This document shows, one piece after another, positions 55,123 through 64,000 of a stretch of 64,000 nt of DNA. The stretch covers positions 186,001-250,000 of the forward strand of contig NZ_QCZD01000002.1 in the NCBI RefSeq assembly GCF_003075045.1, in the 5' to 3' direction. Position 1 is the stretch's first letter. Each line of letters begins with the position of its first letter. The notes beneath the pieces were generated by a model. The model had not been told where the DNA came from. It saw only the letters and a list, made by a program, of their open reading frames with translations, and did no database searches. The translations under genes were made by a program, and so were the position numbers. The DNA comes from Maribacter litoralis (GTDB taxonomy: Bacteria; Bacteroidota; Bacteroidia; Flavobacteriales; Flavobacteriaceae).

Positions 55123-55632
55123 ATGATAAAAGGCGTTAGAGGTAAAGAACCTAGTATAGGTGAAGATTGTTTTATTGCAGAAAATGCCACCATTGTTGGT
55201 GAGGTTAGTATGGGCAAACAATGTAGTGTTTGGTTCAATGCCGTACTTAGGGGCGATGTTCACTATATAAAAATGGGCGATAAGGTAAATGTTCAAGATG
55301 GAGCCGTAGTACATTGTACATATTTAAAATCTCCTACAACGATCGGTAACAATGTTTCTATAGGGCATAATGCCATTGTTCACGGTTGTACCATTAATGA
55401 TAATGTTTTGGTCGGCATGGGGAGTATAATAATGGATGACTGCGTTGTAGAAAGTAACAGTATTATTGCAGCAGGTGCGGTTCTAACTAAAGGAACCCAT
55501 GTACCATCTGGTAGTATTTTTGCCGGTATGCCAGCAAAGAAAATAAAAGATATTAGTCCTGAGCTAAGTTCTGGTGAAATTAATAGAATTGCAGAGGCTT
55601 ATACTATGTATTCCGGTTGGTTTAAAGAATAA
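55123..55632 (+). CDS. Gamma-type carbonic anhydrase-like hexapeptide protein
   Basis: This 169-residue left-handed beta-helix protein has repeated hexapeptides. The metal-binding histidines are in VQDGAVVHC and VSIGHNAIVHGC, and the proton-path region in CSVWFNAVLRGD. Members (YrdA, CaiE and PaaY-like) bind Zn or Fe and some hydrate CO2; activity here is inferred. The ATG at 55123 is chosen over a TTG at 55114 that abuts the LytTR stop. It is co-directional with the regulator and fabD. Confidence 0.9.
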   Translation: MIKGVRGKEPSIGEDCFIAENATIVGEVSMGKQCSVWFNAVLRGDVHYIKMGDKVNVQDGAVVHCTYLKSPTTIGNNVSIGHNAIVHGCTINDNVLVGMGSIIMDDCVVESNSIIAAGAVLTKGTHVPSGSIFAGMPAKKIKDISPELSSGEINRIAEAYTMYSGWFKE

Positions 55633-55680
55633 TCATTAACTCAAAAAAGTTTTGGGGTATGGCAATCTAGCTAAAATACG

Positions 55681-55688
55681 TACTTTTG
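55681..55688 (+). promoter_or_regulatory. -7 promoter element of fabD
   Basis: TACTTTTG matches TAnnTTTG, 20 bp before the fabD ATG. A TTG at 55652-55654 would be the -33 element, with a 26-bp spacer (long). Confidence 0.45.
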
Positions 55689-55708
55689 AGCCACCAAAAC
55701 TAAAAGTT

Positions 55709-56596
55709 ATGAACGCATATGTTTTTCCTGGGCAAGGTGCTCAATTTGTTGGAATGGGTTTAGATTTATACGAGAAATACCCTATTGCAAAAGAGTTGTT
55801 TCTTAAAGCTAATGATATTTTAGGCTTTGAAATTACAGAGGTTATGTTCAATGGTACTGCTGAAGGTTTAAAAGAGACCAAAGTAACCCAGCCTGCCATC
55901 TTTTTACATTCTGTAATTCTAAGTAAAGTAATGGGAGATGCATTTAAGCCCGATATGGTTGCGGGTCATTCTTTAGGCGAATTTTCAGCATTGGTTGCTA
56001 ACAATACTTTAAGTTTTGAAGACGGATTAAAATTGGTTTCTCAACGAGCTTTGGCAATGCAGAAGGCATGTGAGTTAAAGCCGTCGACAATGGCTGCCGT
56101 TTTAGGTTTGGAAGATGCCGTGGTAGAAAAAGTTTGCGAAGAAATATCAGGTATTGTGGTAGCTGCAAATTATAACTGCCCTGGGCAATTGGTAATTTCT
56201 GGGGAAGTACCAGCTGTAGAAGAAGCTTGCGAAAAATTAAAGGAAGCTGGTGCAAGACGTGCTTTGATGCTACCTGTTGGCGGTGCTTTTCATTCTCCAT
56301 TAATGGAACCTGCAAGAGAAGAATTGGCTGCCGCAATTGCAAATACGACGTTTTCAACGCCTAGTTGCCCAATATATCAAAATGTACCTACAATTGCGGT
56401 GAGCAGTGCAGAGGAGATCAAAAAGAATTTAATGCTACAATTAACGGCCCCGGTAAAATGGACACAAAGTGTACAACAAATGGTTAAGGATGGTACTACG
56501 GTGTTTACAGAGATAGGTCCGGGTAAAGTGTTGCAAGGTTTGGTAAGAAAAATTGAGTCTTCAGTAAGTACGCAGTCCCCACAGTTGGCAGAGTAG
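55709..56596 (+). CDS. fabD: Malonyl-CoA:ACP transacylase FabD
   Basis: This 295-residue enzyme loads malonyl groups onto acyl carrier protein for fatty-acid synthesis. It shows FPGQGAQFVGMG at the N-terminus, the nucleophile S88 in VAGHSLGEFSAL, the catalytic His in VGGAFHSPLMEPA (about 198) and EIGPGKVLQGLVRKI near the end. ATG 55709 gives the normal family start (MNAYVFPGQG). A TTG frame from 55652 would add 19 unlikely residues and overlap the promoter. Length is typical. Confidence 0.97.
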   Translation: MNAYVFPGQGAQFVGMGLDLYEKYPIAKELFLKANDILGFEITEVMFNGTAEGLKETKVTQPAIFLHSVILSKVMGDAFKPDMVAGHSLGEFSALVANNTLSFEDGLKLVSQRALAMQKACELKPSTMAAVLGLEDAVVEKVCEEISGIVVAANYNCPGQLVISGEVPAVEEACEKLKEAGARRALMLPVGGAFHSPLMEPAREELAAAIANTTFSTPSCPIYQNVPTIAVSSAEEIKKNLMLQLTAPVKWTQSVQQMVKDGTTVFTEIGPGKVLQGLVRKIESSVSTQSPQLAE

Positions 56597-56691
56597 CTAT
56601 TGTTTACTTAATATTACCATTTAACCCATAAATCCTTTTTTCAACTGTTTCTGAGCAGTTTACCTTGATTTTTTTGTAATATTGAGACCCT

Positions 56692-56699
56692 TATTTTTG
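56692..56699 (+). promoter_or_regulatory. -7 promoter element of the Calx-beta/PorP/OmpA operon
   Basis: TATTTTTG matches TAnnTTTG, 54 bp before the start codon. A TTG at 56665-56667 gives a 24-bp spacer. Candidate only. Confidence 0.4.
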
Positions 56700-56753
56700 A
56701 TTGTGGAATTTAGAACTTTCCCAATTATAGTGTAGGGTAAGATAAAGAATGCT

Positions 56754-59700
56754 ATGAAAATAAGTATATATAATAGTCTTTTGAATTTTCAGAATACTAA
56801 ACGGTTTAAGCAATTTCTCTTTGTTTTTGGAATACTGTTTTTGGGAGCTTTTTCTCATAATGTTTCAGCACAAACGGTTTCTGTTGAAAATAATCAGAAT
56901 GCTACAGAAGGTAGTTCAACTCCCGGTAGTTTTTTGGTATCTGTTTCGTCCGGTTTATTTTCTTCTGGTACGATTACAGTATTATATGATGTAGAAATTG
57001 GTACGGCTACACCAGGCGCCGACTATGTACAATTAAGTGGAGAGGTTGAAGTAAGTTACAGCGGATTAGCGGGGGGGAGTGCTTTGATCAATGTTTCTAC
57101 AGAACTTCAAGATTTTTTGGTTGAAGGTTCAGAAACTGTTAGTATAAAGCTAGTAGATGACACAAGCTATGACCTTGGTTCTGATATTGAAGCTACCGTT
57201 ACTATTGCAGATGATGATGTAGCTACTCTTACTATAGATGATGTGTCCGCGGAAGAAGGTAATAATTTAAATTTTATAGTAAGATCAGATAAAGTTGTTC
57301 AATATGATTATGATGTAGAAATTGCCTTTGTTGATATAGATGCTGAAGGTGGAGCTTTTCCTTTTACTGGTACTACAGATTATAATAATGGAACACAAAC
57401 AGTCACTTTTGTTTCGGGTTCACTTACGCAAAATTTCAATGTTCAAACTCATGATGATACTTTAATTGAGAATGATGAAACTTTTACTGTAGAATTAGAG
57501 GCTACTAATGATGCAGTTGATGATACAGCTACTGCTGTTGGTACAATTCTTAATAATGACGTTGCTCAAGTTACTGTTTTGGCAAATAGACCAAGTACCA
57601 ATGAAGATGGTACAGGAAACAATGGTCGGTTTAGAATTGTAATAAATGAAGAGAACGATACGGGTGGTGACTTAACCGTAGATTATACCATTAGCGGTAC
57701 AGCTACAGAGGGCGATGATTTTACCATTACCGGCAATGCCAATATACCAAACGGTTCAGATTTCACCAATCTTAACATTGCTCCCATAGATGATGCTTTA
57801 ATTGAAGGTGATGAAACAGTTGTAATTACGTTGAACAGTATTAATAGTGCACTTTATGAAATTGGAATACCTAATACAGATACTGTTACAATTGTAGATG
57901 ATGACGCGTATGTTGCGTCTGTCGCTTCAACAGATGCAACAGCCAGAGAGAACCCTCGTGTAGATGGAAAATTTACGGTTAGTTTAAATAGCATAAATAA
58001 TACAGGTTCTGATATAGAAATAGATTATACACTTAGTGGCTCTGCTACTCCAGGTGATGATTTTGAAACATTAAGTGGTTCGGCAATAATTGAGGATGGG
58101 AAAAATGAAGTTGAAATTTTAATAGTTCCAATTAATGACACTGATGTTGAAAATAATGAAACGGTTATTTTAAATATTGTGGCGGGCACTGGTTATGAGG
58201 TTGGTTCTCCAAATAGTGGTACAGTTACAATAGTTAGTGATGATATTGATTATGTTGCACAGATTACTACTTCTGATGATACTGCTGCAGAAAGCAATGG
58301 TTCGGTTTCTACAGGTGAGTTTACCGTTAGATTAAGTGAGGAGAATAATACTGGGAGTCCAATTATAGTAGGTTTTGATATTGATGGTACAGCAGAAAGC
58401 GGAACTGATTATACCGCTAGTAGTACCAATGCGGTAAGTATTCCTAATGAAGAGCAAGAAGCTACAATAATTATCACGCCTATTGATGATCAAATACAGG
58501 AAGGTACCGAATTTATTGAAATTACATTGGAAAACGGACCCGGTTATTCATTGGGACCGGTAATAACACAATCGGCTACAGTTGAAATTGAAGATAATGA
58601 TCAAGCTACATTAACGGTAGAAAATGAATCTATTAATGAAGATGATGCCTCTGGAGAACTTATTTTTGATGTTACCTTAGATTTGGAAGTTGTTGGTGGT
58701 ACATCTGTATCATATTCATTTTTTGATGATACCGCAGAAGGTGGTGGTGTAGACTATACTGGTAATAATGGATCGCTCACTTTTGACGGTGATGCGGGTG
58801 AAATTCAGCAAATTACTGTTCCTATCAATAATGACGCTGTTTTAGAGAATACTGAAACGTTTACACTTCAATTAGGTTTACCTACAAATAATGTACAACG
58901 TGCTGAAGGCGGTACTGTCACTGGAACTATACAAGATGATGATAACTGTGTGGCAGCACCTATTTTAGATGAAACTGTTTCAAATATCTATTGTGTGGAG
59001 AATGCCGGTGATCCTTTTTCGGCAAATTTATTCGATTACACTTCTAGTACAGCACCCACAGGTACTGTTTTAACATGGAGTAGAGTTTCCAATCCATTGA
59101 ATACGAATTCTCATTTAACCGTTTCCGAGGCGCAAAATGTTAGTTTACCTGCATCTTACTATGGTTTTTTCTACGATGAAGCTAATGATTGTGCAAGTGG
59201 AACAATAGAAGTGCAAATTGTACGTAATGTGTTGCCGCAATTAAACGAAATAAATGATAATGAACGTTGTGGTCCTGGTACACTTTTATTAAGTGTTGAG
59301 CCTAGCGATGGCGCATCTGTCAATTGGTTTGATTCCTTAGATGCTGTTACTCCTATTGCTACTGGCGAGACTTTTACCACGCCCTCTTTGAATGCCACCG
59401 CAACTTATTATGTTGAGGCTACCGAAAATGGTTGTACCACAGAAAGACAGCCTGTGGTTGCTAGAATTGGTGTGCAGGCTTCGACCGGTACGGCAACAAA
59501 CGGTTCTATTTGTAATGTAGCGGCAAACGGACTTACTGCTATAGATTTGGATTCAAGACTTTCTGGTGCTGATCCTGGGGTTTGGATTTTTGTATCTGGT
59601 CCAGAAACTAACGTGGATATCAGCTCTACTAATGTGGTGGAATTTGAAGGTGCTGCTTCTGGGGCTTATATTTTTAGCTATACCACTACTAATTCAACAG

Positions 59701-61178
59701 CACCTTGTGAAAATCCAACAGTCGAAGTTACTATCAATGTGAGCGACTGTGAAACCGATGATGATAATGACGGACTCCTAGGTGGTCAAGAAGTGGTTTT
59801 GGGAACCGATTCCAACGATCCTGATACCGATGGCGATGGTATTGAAGATGGTGAAGAGGTAGGTGATGATATTGATAATCCATTAGATGAAGATGGCGAT
59901 GGTATCATTGATGCCTTGGATTCGAATACCGCAGATGCAGATAACGACGGAGTAAACGACCAACAGGATCCTGCAAATAACAATCCGTGTATACCTAATA
60001 GATTTAATGGCAGTTGCGATACTGATGGTGATGGCATTTCAGATTTAGATGAACAAACAAACGGTTCGGATCCAGATGATCCGTGTGATCCTGTGGCAAC
60101 GCCAAATTGCGATGAGCCTATAGATTTGGAAGTTTTGAAATCTGTAGATAATATAGATGCTTTGGTAGGTGATACTGTAGTATTTACCATTTTGGTCACT
60201 AACTTATCAGATAGAACGGCTAGGTCTATAGTAATCGGTGACTTATTGGAGCTTGGTTTTATATTTGTTTCGGCAGATTCTCAAGATTATGATGAAATAA
60301 CCGGTAGTTGGATTATTCCAGAACTTGAAGCGGGTATTTCTACCGAATTGAATATTACGGTAACCGTAGATGAGCAAGGTCCGTATACAAATACTGCTGA
60401 ATTATTAGAATCTATTCCATCGGATAATAATTCCGAGAATGATGAATCCACAGTAATTTTAAACACTGAAGCCCCAGAGGGAGTTGATTTAAGAATTTCT
60501 AAAGAAGCGAGACCAGAAAAGGCTTTGGTTGGCGATGAAGTGGAATTTATTATTAGGGTAACTAATATTTCCAAATCTGATGTAGTAACGGATATTGTGG
60601 TTAATGATCAGATACTGGTTGAAAACGGATTTATGTTCGTTTCGGCAGAATCAGATTTTAATGGAGTCTATGATGAAGATACCGGTAATTGGAATATTCC
60701 ATCACTAGATAGGGAAGAGACTGCAACCTTAAAGATAATAGCTATAGTGCCTTCATTAGGAATGTTTACAAATACGGCGAATATAGTAAGGTCATCTCCT
60801 AGAGATAGTAATACACTCAATAATGAAGCAACGGTTGAGGTTGAAGTGATTGAAAAAAGTCCTGCAGACCCAGGCTTCCTGTTCAACCAATTTTCTCCCA
60901 ATGGAAATAACCAGAATGAGGTGTTACGAATTAATAGAACTTTGACCGATCCAGAAACTGGTGCACAGGTTGAAGTGGATCTGCAGTATAAAATTAAAAT
61001 TTACGATCGTTACGGTAACCTTGTTTTTGAAACCGAAAAAGTAAATGATGCCGATGTTTGGGACGGTACCTATAAAGGAAAAGAAGTGCCAAAAGGAACG
61101 TATTTTTATATTATGAACTATAGTGTTAATAACGGACCTGAAACATTGGATAAAGGTTGGATACAGCTTATTAGATAA
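56754..61178 (+). CDS. Large surface protein: Calx-beta repeats, TSP3, DUF11, type B T9SS signal
   Basis: This 1474-residue protein has a signal peptide (to about residue 40), about six Calx-beta repeats (about 40-730; each has an acidic ATVTIADDD- or VTIVDDD-type end), Ig-like regions (about 735-1000), a calcium-binding thrombospondin type 3 stretch (about 1001-1110; DTDGDGIEDG units), two DUF11 domains (about 1122-1240 and 1242-1370) and a C-terminal type B sorting domain. The last has NQFSPNGNNQNEVLRI, YKIKIYDRYGNLVFE and VPKGTYFYIM. It should be exported by the T9SS and held on the surface, with Ca2+ stiffening it. An adhesin-like role is inferred. It leads an operon with PorP/SprF and OmpA. 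Confidence 0.93.
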   Translation: MKISIYNSLLNFQNTKRFKQFLFVFGILFLGAFSHNVSAQTVSVENNQNATEGSSTPGSFLVSVSSGLFSSGTITVLYDVEIGTATPGADYVQLSGEVEVSYSGLAGGSALINVSTELQDFLVEGSETVSIKLVDDTSYDLGSDIEATVTIADDDVATLTIDDVSAEEGNNLNFIVRSDKVVQYDYDVEIAFVDIDAEGGAFPFTGTTDYNNGTQTVTFVSGSLTQNFNVQTHDDTLIENDETFTVELEATNDAVDDTATAVGTILNNDVAQVTVLANRPSTNEDGTGNNGRFRIVINEENDTGGDLTVDYTISGTATEGDDFTITGNANIPNGSDFTNLNIAPIDDALIEGDETVVITLNSINSALYEIGIPNTDTVTIVDDDAYVASVASTDATARENPRVDGKFTVSLNSINNTGSDIEIDYTLSGSATPGDDFETLSGSAIIEDGKNEVEILIVPINDTDVENNETVILNIVAGTGYEVGSPNSGTVTIVSDDIDYVAQITTSDDTAAESNGSVSTGEFTVRLSEENNTGSPIIVGFDIDGTAESGTDYTASSTNAVSIPNEEQEATIIITPIDDQIQEGTEFIEITLENGPGYSLGPVITQSATVEIEDNDQATLTVENESINEDDASGELIFDVTLDLEVVGGTSVSYSFFDDTAEGGGVDYTGNNGSLTFDGDAGEIQQITVPINNDAVLENTETFTLQLGLPTNNVQRAEGGTVTGTIQDDDNCVAAPILDETVSNIYCVENAGDPFSANLFDYTSSTAPTGTVLTWSRVSNPLNTNSHLTVSEAQNVSLPASYYGFFYDEANDCASGTIEVQIVRNVLPQLNEINDNERCGPGTLLLSVEPSDGASVNWFDSLDAVTPIATGETFTTPSLNATATYYVEATENGCTTERQPVVARIGVQASTGTATNGSICNVAANGLTAIDLDSRLSGADPGVWIFVSGPETNVDISSTNVVEFEGAASGAYIFSYTTTNSTAPCENPTVEVTINVSDCETDDDNDGLLGGQEVVLGTDSNDPDTDGDGIEDGEEVGDDIDNPLDEDGDGIIDALDSNTADADNDGVNDQQDPANNNPCIPNRFNGSCDTDGDGISDLDEQTNGSDPDDPCDPVATPNCDEPIDLEVLKSVDNIDALVGDTVVFTILVTNLSDRTARSIVIGDLLELGFIFVSADSQDYDEITGSWIIPELEAGISTELNITVTVDEQGPYTNTAELLESIPSDNNSENDESTVILNTEAPEGVDLRISKEARPEKALVGDEVEFIIRVTNISKSDVVTDIVVNDQILVENGFMFVSAESDFNGVYDEDTGNWNIPSLDREETATLKIIAIVPSLGMFTNTANIVRSSPRDSNTLNNEATVEVEVIEKSPADPGFLFNQFSPNGNNQNEVLRINRTLTDPETGAQVEVDLQYKIKIYDRYGNLVFETEKVNDADVWDGTYKGKEVPKGTYFYIMNYSVNNGPETLDKGWIQLIR

Positions 61179-61186
61179 AATATATT

Positions 61187-62167
61187 ATGGATTATAACTT
61201 TTATAAACCGAGTTATACTATTGCTCTTGTACTATTTTCTCTGTTAAGCTTTAACGCGTTTGCACAGAAAGAACCACAGTATACTCAGTACATGTACAAT
61301 ATTGGCAGCTTTAACCCTGCATATGTTGGTACGGTAGAAAACCCTGAATTTTCAGGCTTGTACAGGGCTCAATGGATAAATGTACCTGGTGCACCACGTA
61401 CATTTCGTTTTGGGGCGAACCTCCCTTTTCAAAATGAAAAAGTTGGTTTGGGTATTAATATTGTAAATGATGAATTAGGACCAACTACACAAACCTATGC
61501 AGATATCTCTTACTCATACCAGATCATGGTTACGGATGAGACAAAATTATCCTTTGGTATCGATGCTGGTGGTTCATTTCTAAATGTAGATTTTTCTAAA
61601 GGTACCTTCGAAAATCCTGGGGAAAATCTGAATGAAGAAATGTTGAGTAAATTTTACCCAACGGTAGGTGCCGGTGCATTTTTGTATGCTGAAGATTGGT
61701 ACTTAGGTGCTTCGGTTCCTAATTTTTTGACAGAAGGGGTATATAATGATGAGGTTGCATCAATTGTAGAAGACAAACTTCAATTTAATTTTATTGGGGG
61801 ATATGTGTTCGAGCTTTCTGATAATTTAAAATTTAAACCAGCCTTTTTGGTCAATACTATTTCGGGTTCACCTGTAAACGTAAATTTATCGGGTAACTTC
61901 TTAATTGCAGATGTGTTTACCGCTGGTGCTTCCTATCGTTTAGATAATGCATTTAGTGGATTGGCAGGCTTTCAAATATCTAACCAATTATTTGCTGGTT
62001 ATTCCTATGATTACAATACAAATTTGCTAGGAGAATTTAATAATGGTTCTCATGAAATAATATTAAAATTCTATCTAGGTAGAACAGGAGCTGCAAAATC
62101 TAAAGGAAGTGGTGATAAGAATGCTAAAGGAAAGCCTAAACAAGTAGATTCACCCAGATTCTTTTAA
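61187..62167 (+). CDS. PorP/SprF family protein next to the type B cargo
   Basis: This 326-residue outer-membrane protein has a signal peptide (to about FAQ, residue 27) and the PorP/SprF opening KEPQYTQYMYNIGSFNPAYVGT, typical of the family, followed by barrel strands ending EIILKFYLGRTGAAKSKG. It starts 8 bp after the Calx-beta gene. In Flavobacterium, SprF-type proteins are required for secretion of the adjacent type B cargo, so this is the likely dedicated partner of the preceding gene. The C-terminal Lys/Gly-rich tail (about 305-320) is unusual and probably periplasmic. Confidence 0.93.
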   Translation: MDYNFYKPSYTIALVLFSLLSFNAFAQKEPQYTQYMYNIGSFNPAYVGTVENPEFSGLYRAQWINVPGAPRTFRFGANLPFQNEKVGLGINIVNDELGPTTQTYADISYSYQIMVTDETKLSFGIDAGGSFLNVDFSKGTFENPGENLNEEMLSKFYPTVGAGAFLYAEDWYLGASVPNFLTEGVYNDEVASIVEDKLQFNFIGGYVFELSDNLKFKPAFLVNTISGSPVNVNLSGNFLIADVFTAGASYRLDNAFSGLAGFQISNQLFAGYSYDYNTNLLGEFNNGSHEIILKFYLGRTGAAKSKGSGDKNAKGKPKQVDSPRFF

Positions 62168-62178
62168 ATAGAACTATA

Positions 62179-64000
62179 ATGAAATTTAAATTTATCATAT
62201 CATTTCTGGTTTTTATACCACTTTTGACTTTTGCCCAAAATAAAAAGTCTAAAGCTGATAATCTGTTTTATGGCTATCAATACCAACAGGCAATTACAGA
62301 GTATAAAAAGGAAATGGAGAAAAATCCATTGACCAACCATCAATTGTTGAACCTTGCAGATTCTTATTTCAGTACAGGTAGCTTTGATAATGCCTCAGAA
62401 CTTTATTTAGAAGTCAATAAGAATGACACTATTATGTCTGTGAATAGGTTTAATAAAATGTTACAAAGCTTATCAAAGATTTCTGAACGAGATAGGGTAA
62501 AAACTTTTCTTAGGTCTAAAGCGGATAAATTATCTCCAGAACTTTTAGAAAACGCAGAGTTCAATTATAGTTTATTGGAAATCCCGAATAAAAATGATAA
62601 CAATATTATTCGTGATTTAGGCATCAATAGTCCTCAAGGAGATTTCTCTCCGGCTTTTTACAAAAATGGTATTCTGTTTAGTAGTAGTAGGTCTAGAAAT
62701 TCTAAAAACGTTTACGAACCTACTGGAGAATCGTATTTAGACATCTATTTTGCTAGAATAAATTCTTCAAATGCCTTGGTAGATGTTGAAGCTTTTAAAG
62801 AAATACCGGCTACTGAATTTCACAAATCTACACCGTATTACTCTTCTAAACTTTCTACATTTTTTTATATTCTTTCTAATACTGAAGATGGTGAATTACG
62901 ATATGATGAGAATGGTAAAAATGCATTGGCAATTGGTACACTTTCAGAAAATGGTAGGTTTAGGTTTATCTTAAAAGATTTAAGTACGTCTTTTTACTAT
63001 CCATTTTTTGACGATACGACCGAACGCTTATACTTTGCAGCGAATTTTGATGATAGTTATGGTGGTACAGATCTTTATTACGTTTACACTAATAACGGAC
63101 AGATTATGTCCGCACCTATTAATTTAGGACCTAGGATCAATTCCCCCGGTAATGAAATAGCACCATATATTTTTGATGGCAGTCTTTATTTTTCTTCCGA
63201 TGTATTTTATGGTCTAGGTGGAATGGATATCTATAAATCTAACATATTGGCTGATGAAGCCTATACCATACCGGTTAACTTAGGCGAGGGTATCAACTCT
63301 AAATCAGACGATTTTGGATTTATCATTGAAAGGTCTAAAGATGATGATGGATTATCAGGTTTTTTTGCTTCCAATAGAAAAGGAGGAAAGGGCGGAGATG
63401 ATCTTTATGCGTTCGAGCTTGATGAAACACCAGGTTTGAAGACTTTTGCGCTTGGGGGCAAAGTGGTAAACCTAAGAAATAAAGCAGGATTACAAGGGGC
63501 TCAAGTACGATTGTTAAATCAACAGGGAGATATTTTAAAAGAAGTGGTTTCTGGTGTAGATGGAAGCTTTAGAATTGAAATTCCTTGGATGTCTCAAGTA
63601 ACCATACAAGCAATGAGCGACGGTTATTCTATTTTCTCAACTACGTACTCAGAAGAGGGTATGAAAGAAATTCAGAATACGGCCTATAACATGGGCTTGG
63701 CAAAAATGGAAGATTTAATTACCGAAAAAGAAGAGAAAACTGTACTTAAGCTTAAGAAGTTTTACTTTGATAAAGGGAAATCTACTATGAATGCTCAGGT
63801 AGAAACAGAGTTGAAAAAAGTAATTGATGCGGTAGAGCGTTTTCCACAAATTAGGTTAAGAATTGAATCTTACACAGATAGTAGAGGTAGTAGCTCGTAT
63901 AATAAGAGATTGTCACAAGATAGAGCAAATACCATTAAGCAATATTTGTTAAGTAACGGTTTAAATTCGCATAACATCATTGAAGCTATCGGTTATGGGG
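62179..64000 (+). CDS. OmpA-family protein with TPR and PD40 repeats (3' end outside window)
   Basis: The frame opens at ATG 62179 (MKFKFIISFLVFIPLLTFAQ, signal peptide) and runs to the window edge with no stop, about 607 codons. It contains a TPR-like helical region (about 22-110), WD40-like PD40 beta-propeller repeats (about 150-415; for example LYFAANFDDSYGGTDLYYV), a carboxypeptidase-like beta domain (about 432-500) and the start of an OmpA peptidoglycan-binding domain (about 520 on; KLKKFYFDKGKSTMNAQ and SYTDSRGSSSYNKRLSQDRA). Such proteins often accompany PorP/SprF and type B cargo, probably tying the surface complex to peptidoglycan. Start codon 12 bp after the PorP gene. Confidence 0.92.
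   Translation, partial: MKFKFIISFLVFIPLLTFAQNKKSKADNLFYGYQYQQAITEYKKEMEKNPLTNHQLLNLADSYFSTGSFDNASELYLEVNKNDTIMSVNRFNKMLQSLSKISERDRVKTFLRSKADKLSPELLENAEFNYSLLEIPNKNDNNIIRDLGINSPQGDFSPAFYKNGILFSSSRSRNSKNVYEPTGESYLDIYFARINSSNALVDVEAFKEIPATEFHKSTPYYSSKLSTFFYILSNTEDGELRYDENGKNALAIGTLSENGRFRFILKDLSTSFYYPFFDDTTERLYFAANFDDSYGGTDLYYVYTNNGQIMSAPINLGPRINSPGNEIAPYIFDGSLYFSSDVFYGLGGMDIYKSNILADEAYTIPVNLGEGINSKSDDFGFIIERSKDDDGLSGFFASNRKGGKGGDDLYAFELDETPGLKTFALGGKVVNLRNKAGLQGAQVRLLNQQGDILKEVVSGVDGSFRIEIPWMSQVTIQAMSDGYSIFSTTYSEEGMKEIQNTAYNMGLAKMEDLITEKEEKTVLKLKKFYFDKGKSTMNAQVETELKKVIDAVERFPQIRLRIESYTDSRGSSSYNKRLSQDRANTIKQYLLSNGLNSHNIIEAIGYG

Noticed and set aside
59786-60199. 137-codon open frame on the minus strand
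   Set aside because: It is the complement of the Asp/Gly-rich TSP3 repeats and has a low-complexity Ser/Pro product.
62783-62974. 63-codon frame in another phase inside the last gene
   Set aside because: The 62179 frame is open to the window edge with signal peptide, PD40 and OmpA features, so the short frame is a shadow.
1-64000. tRNA, rRNA or riboswitch genes
   Set aside because: Intergenic gaps were read on both strands. No cloverleaf with a TTCRA loop, ribosomal RNA segment or known riboswitch core was recognised, though small RNAs cannot be excluded by eye.

Overview
The window looks like a chromosomal segment of a marine-type Flavobacteriaceae (Bacteroidota), close to the Maribacter/Zobellia/Arenibacter group. 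It is AT-rich, lacks Shine-Dalgarno-like leaders, and carries several TAnnTTTG -7 promoter elements. It encodes the gliding/type IX secretion protein SprA, PorP/SprF proteins, a type B T9SS cargo and a SusR-like hybrid two-component regulator. The order coxB-coxA / ruvB-queG / maeB-ruvA-sprA-gcvH-vanZ-tonB / ctaB-coxIII-coxIII-coxIV-SCO is, from memory, a usual flavobacterial backbone. The species call is inference.

Layout. (1) 1-2.9 kb: cytochrome c oxidase subunits II (5' end outside the window) and I. (2) 3-7.3 kb: a GIN-domain secreted protein, a convergent acyl-CoA oxidase-like gene, and ruvB. (3) 7.3-15.1 kb: a block separating ruvB from queG and flanked by two copies of the queG 5' end, one of them a decaying remnant. 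It holds a hybrid two-component sensor/AraC regulator, a TsdA-type dihaem thiosulfate dehydrogenase, a Tat-exported DsrE-like protein, a second exported DsrE protein and a TauE/SafE permease. This looks like an acquired thiosulfate/sulfane-sulfur module and is the most interesting part of the window. (4) 15.1-29.5 kb: queG, an MFS sugar transporter, malic enzyme-phosphotransacetylase, ruvA, the giant sprA, gcvH, a VanZ-like protein and tonB. (5) 29.7-34.9 kb: haem O synthase, two subunit III genes, subunit IV, a cysteine-free thioredoxin-like protein, SCO, DUF420 and a small CxxC membrane protein, which together form an oxidase assembly operon. (6) 35-44.6 kb: a MacAB/TolC-type exporter operon with four permeases, two adaptors and one ATPase. 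(7) 44.6-56.6 kb: tsaB, an MscS channel, a DUF255 thioredoxin-domain protein, dodecin, a NifU-type Fe-S protein, PorP/SprF, a VWA protein, a LytS/LytTR two-component pair, gamma-carbonic anhydrase and fabD. (8) 56.7-64 kb: a 1474-residue Calx-beta surface protein with a type B T9SS signal, followed by its PorP/SprF and OmpA partners. The OmpA gene runs off the window.

How the genes work together. The respiratory genes build a caa3/cbb-unlike A-type oxidase and its copper and haem maturation. TsdA could feed electrons from thiosulfate to such an oxidase. SprA is the T9SS outer-membrane translocon that would export the Calx-beta protein, with the adjacent PorP/SprF and OmpA proteins anchoring it. 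No tRNA, rRNA, CRISPR array, transposase or integrase was seen.
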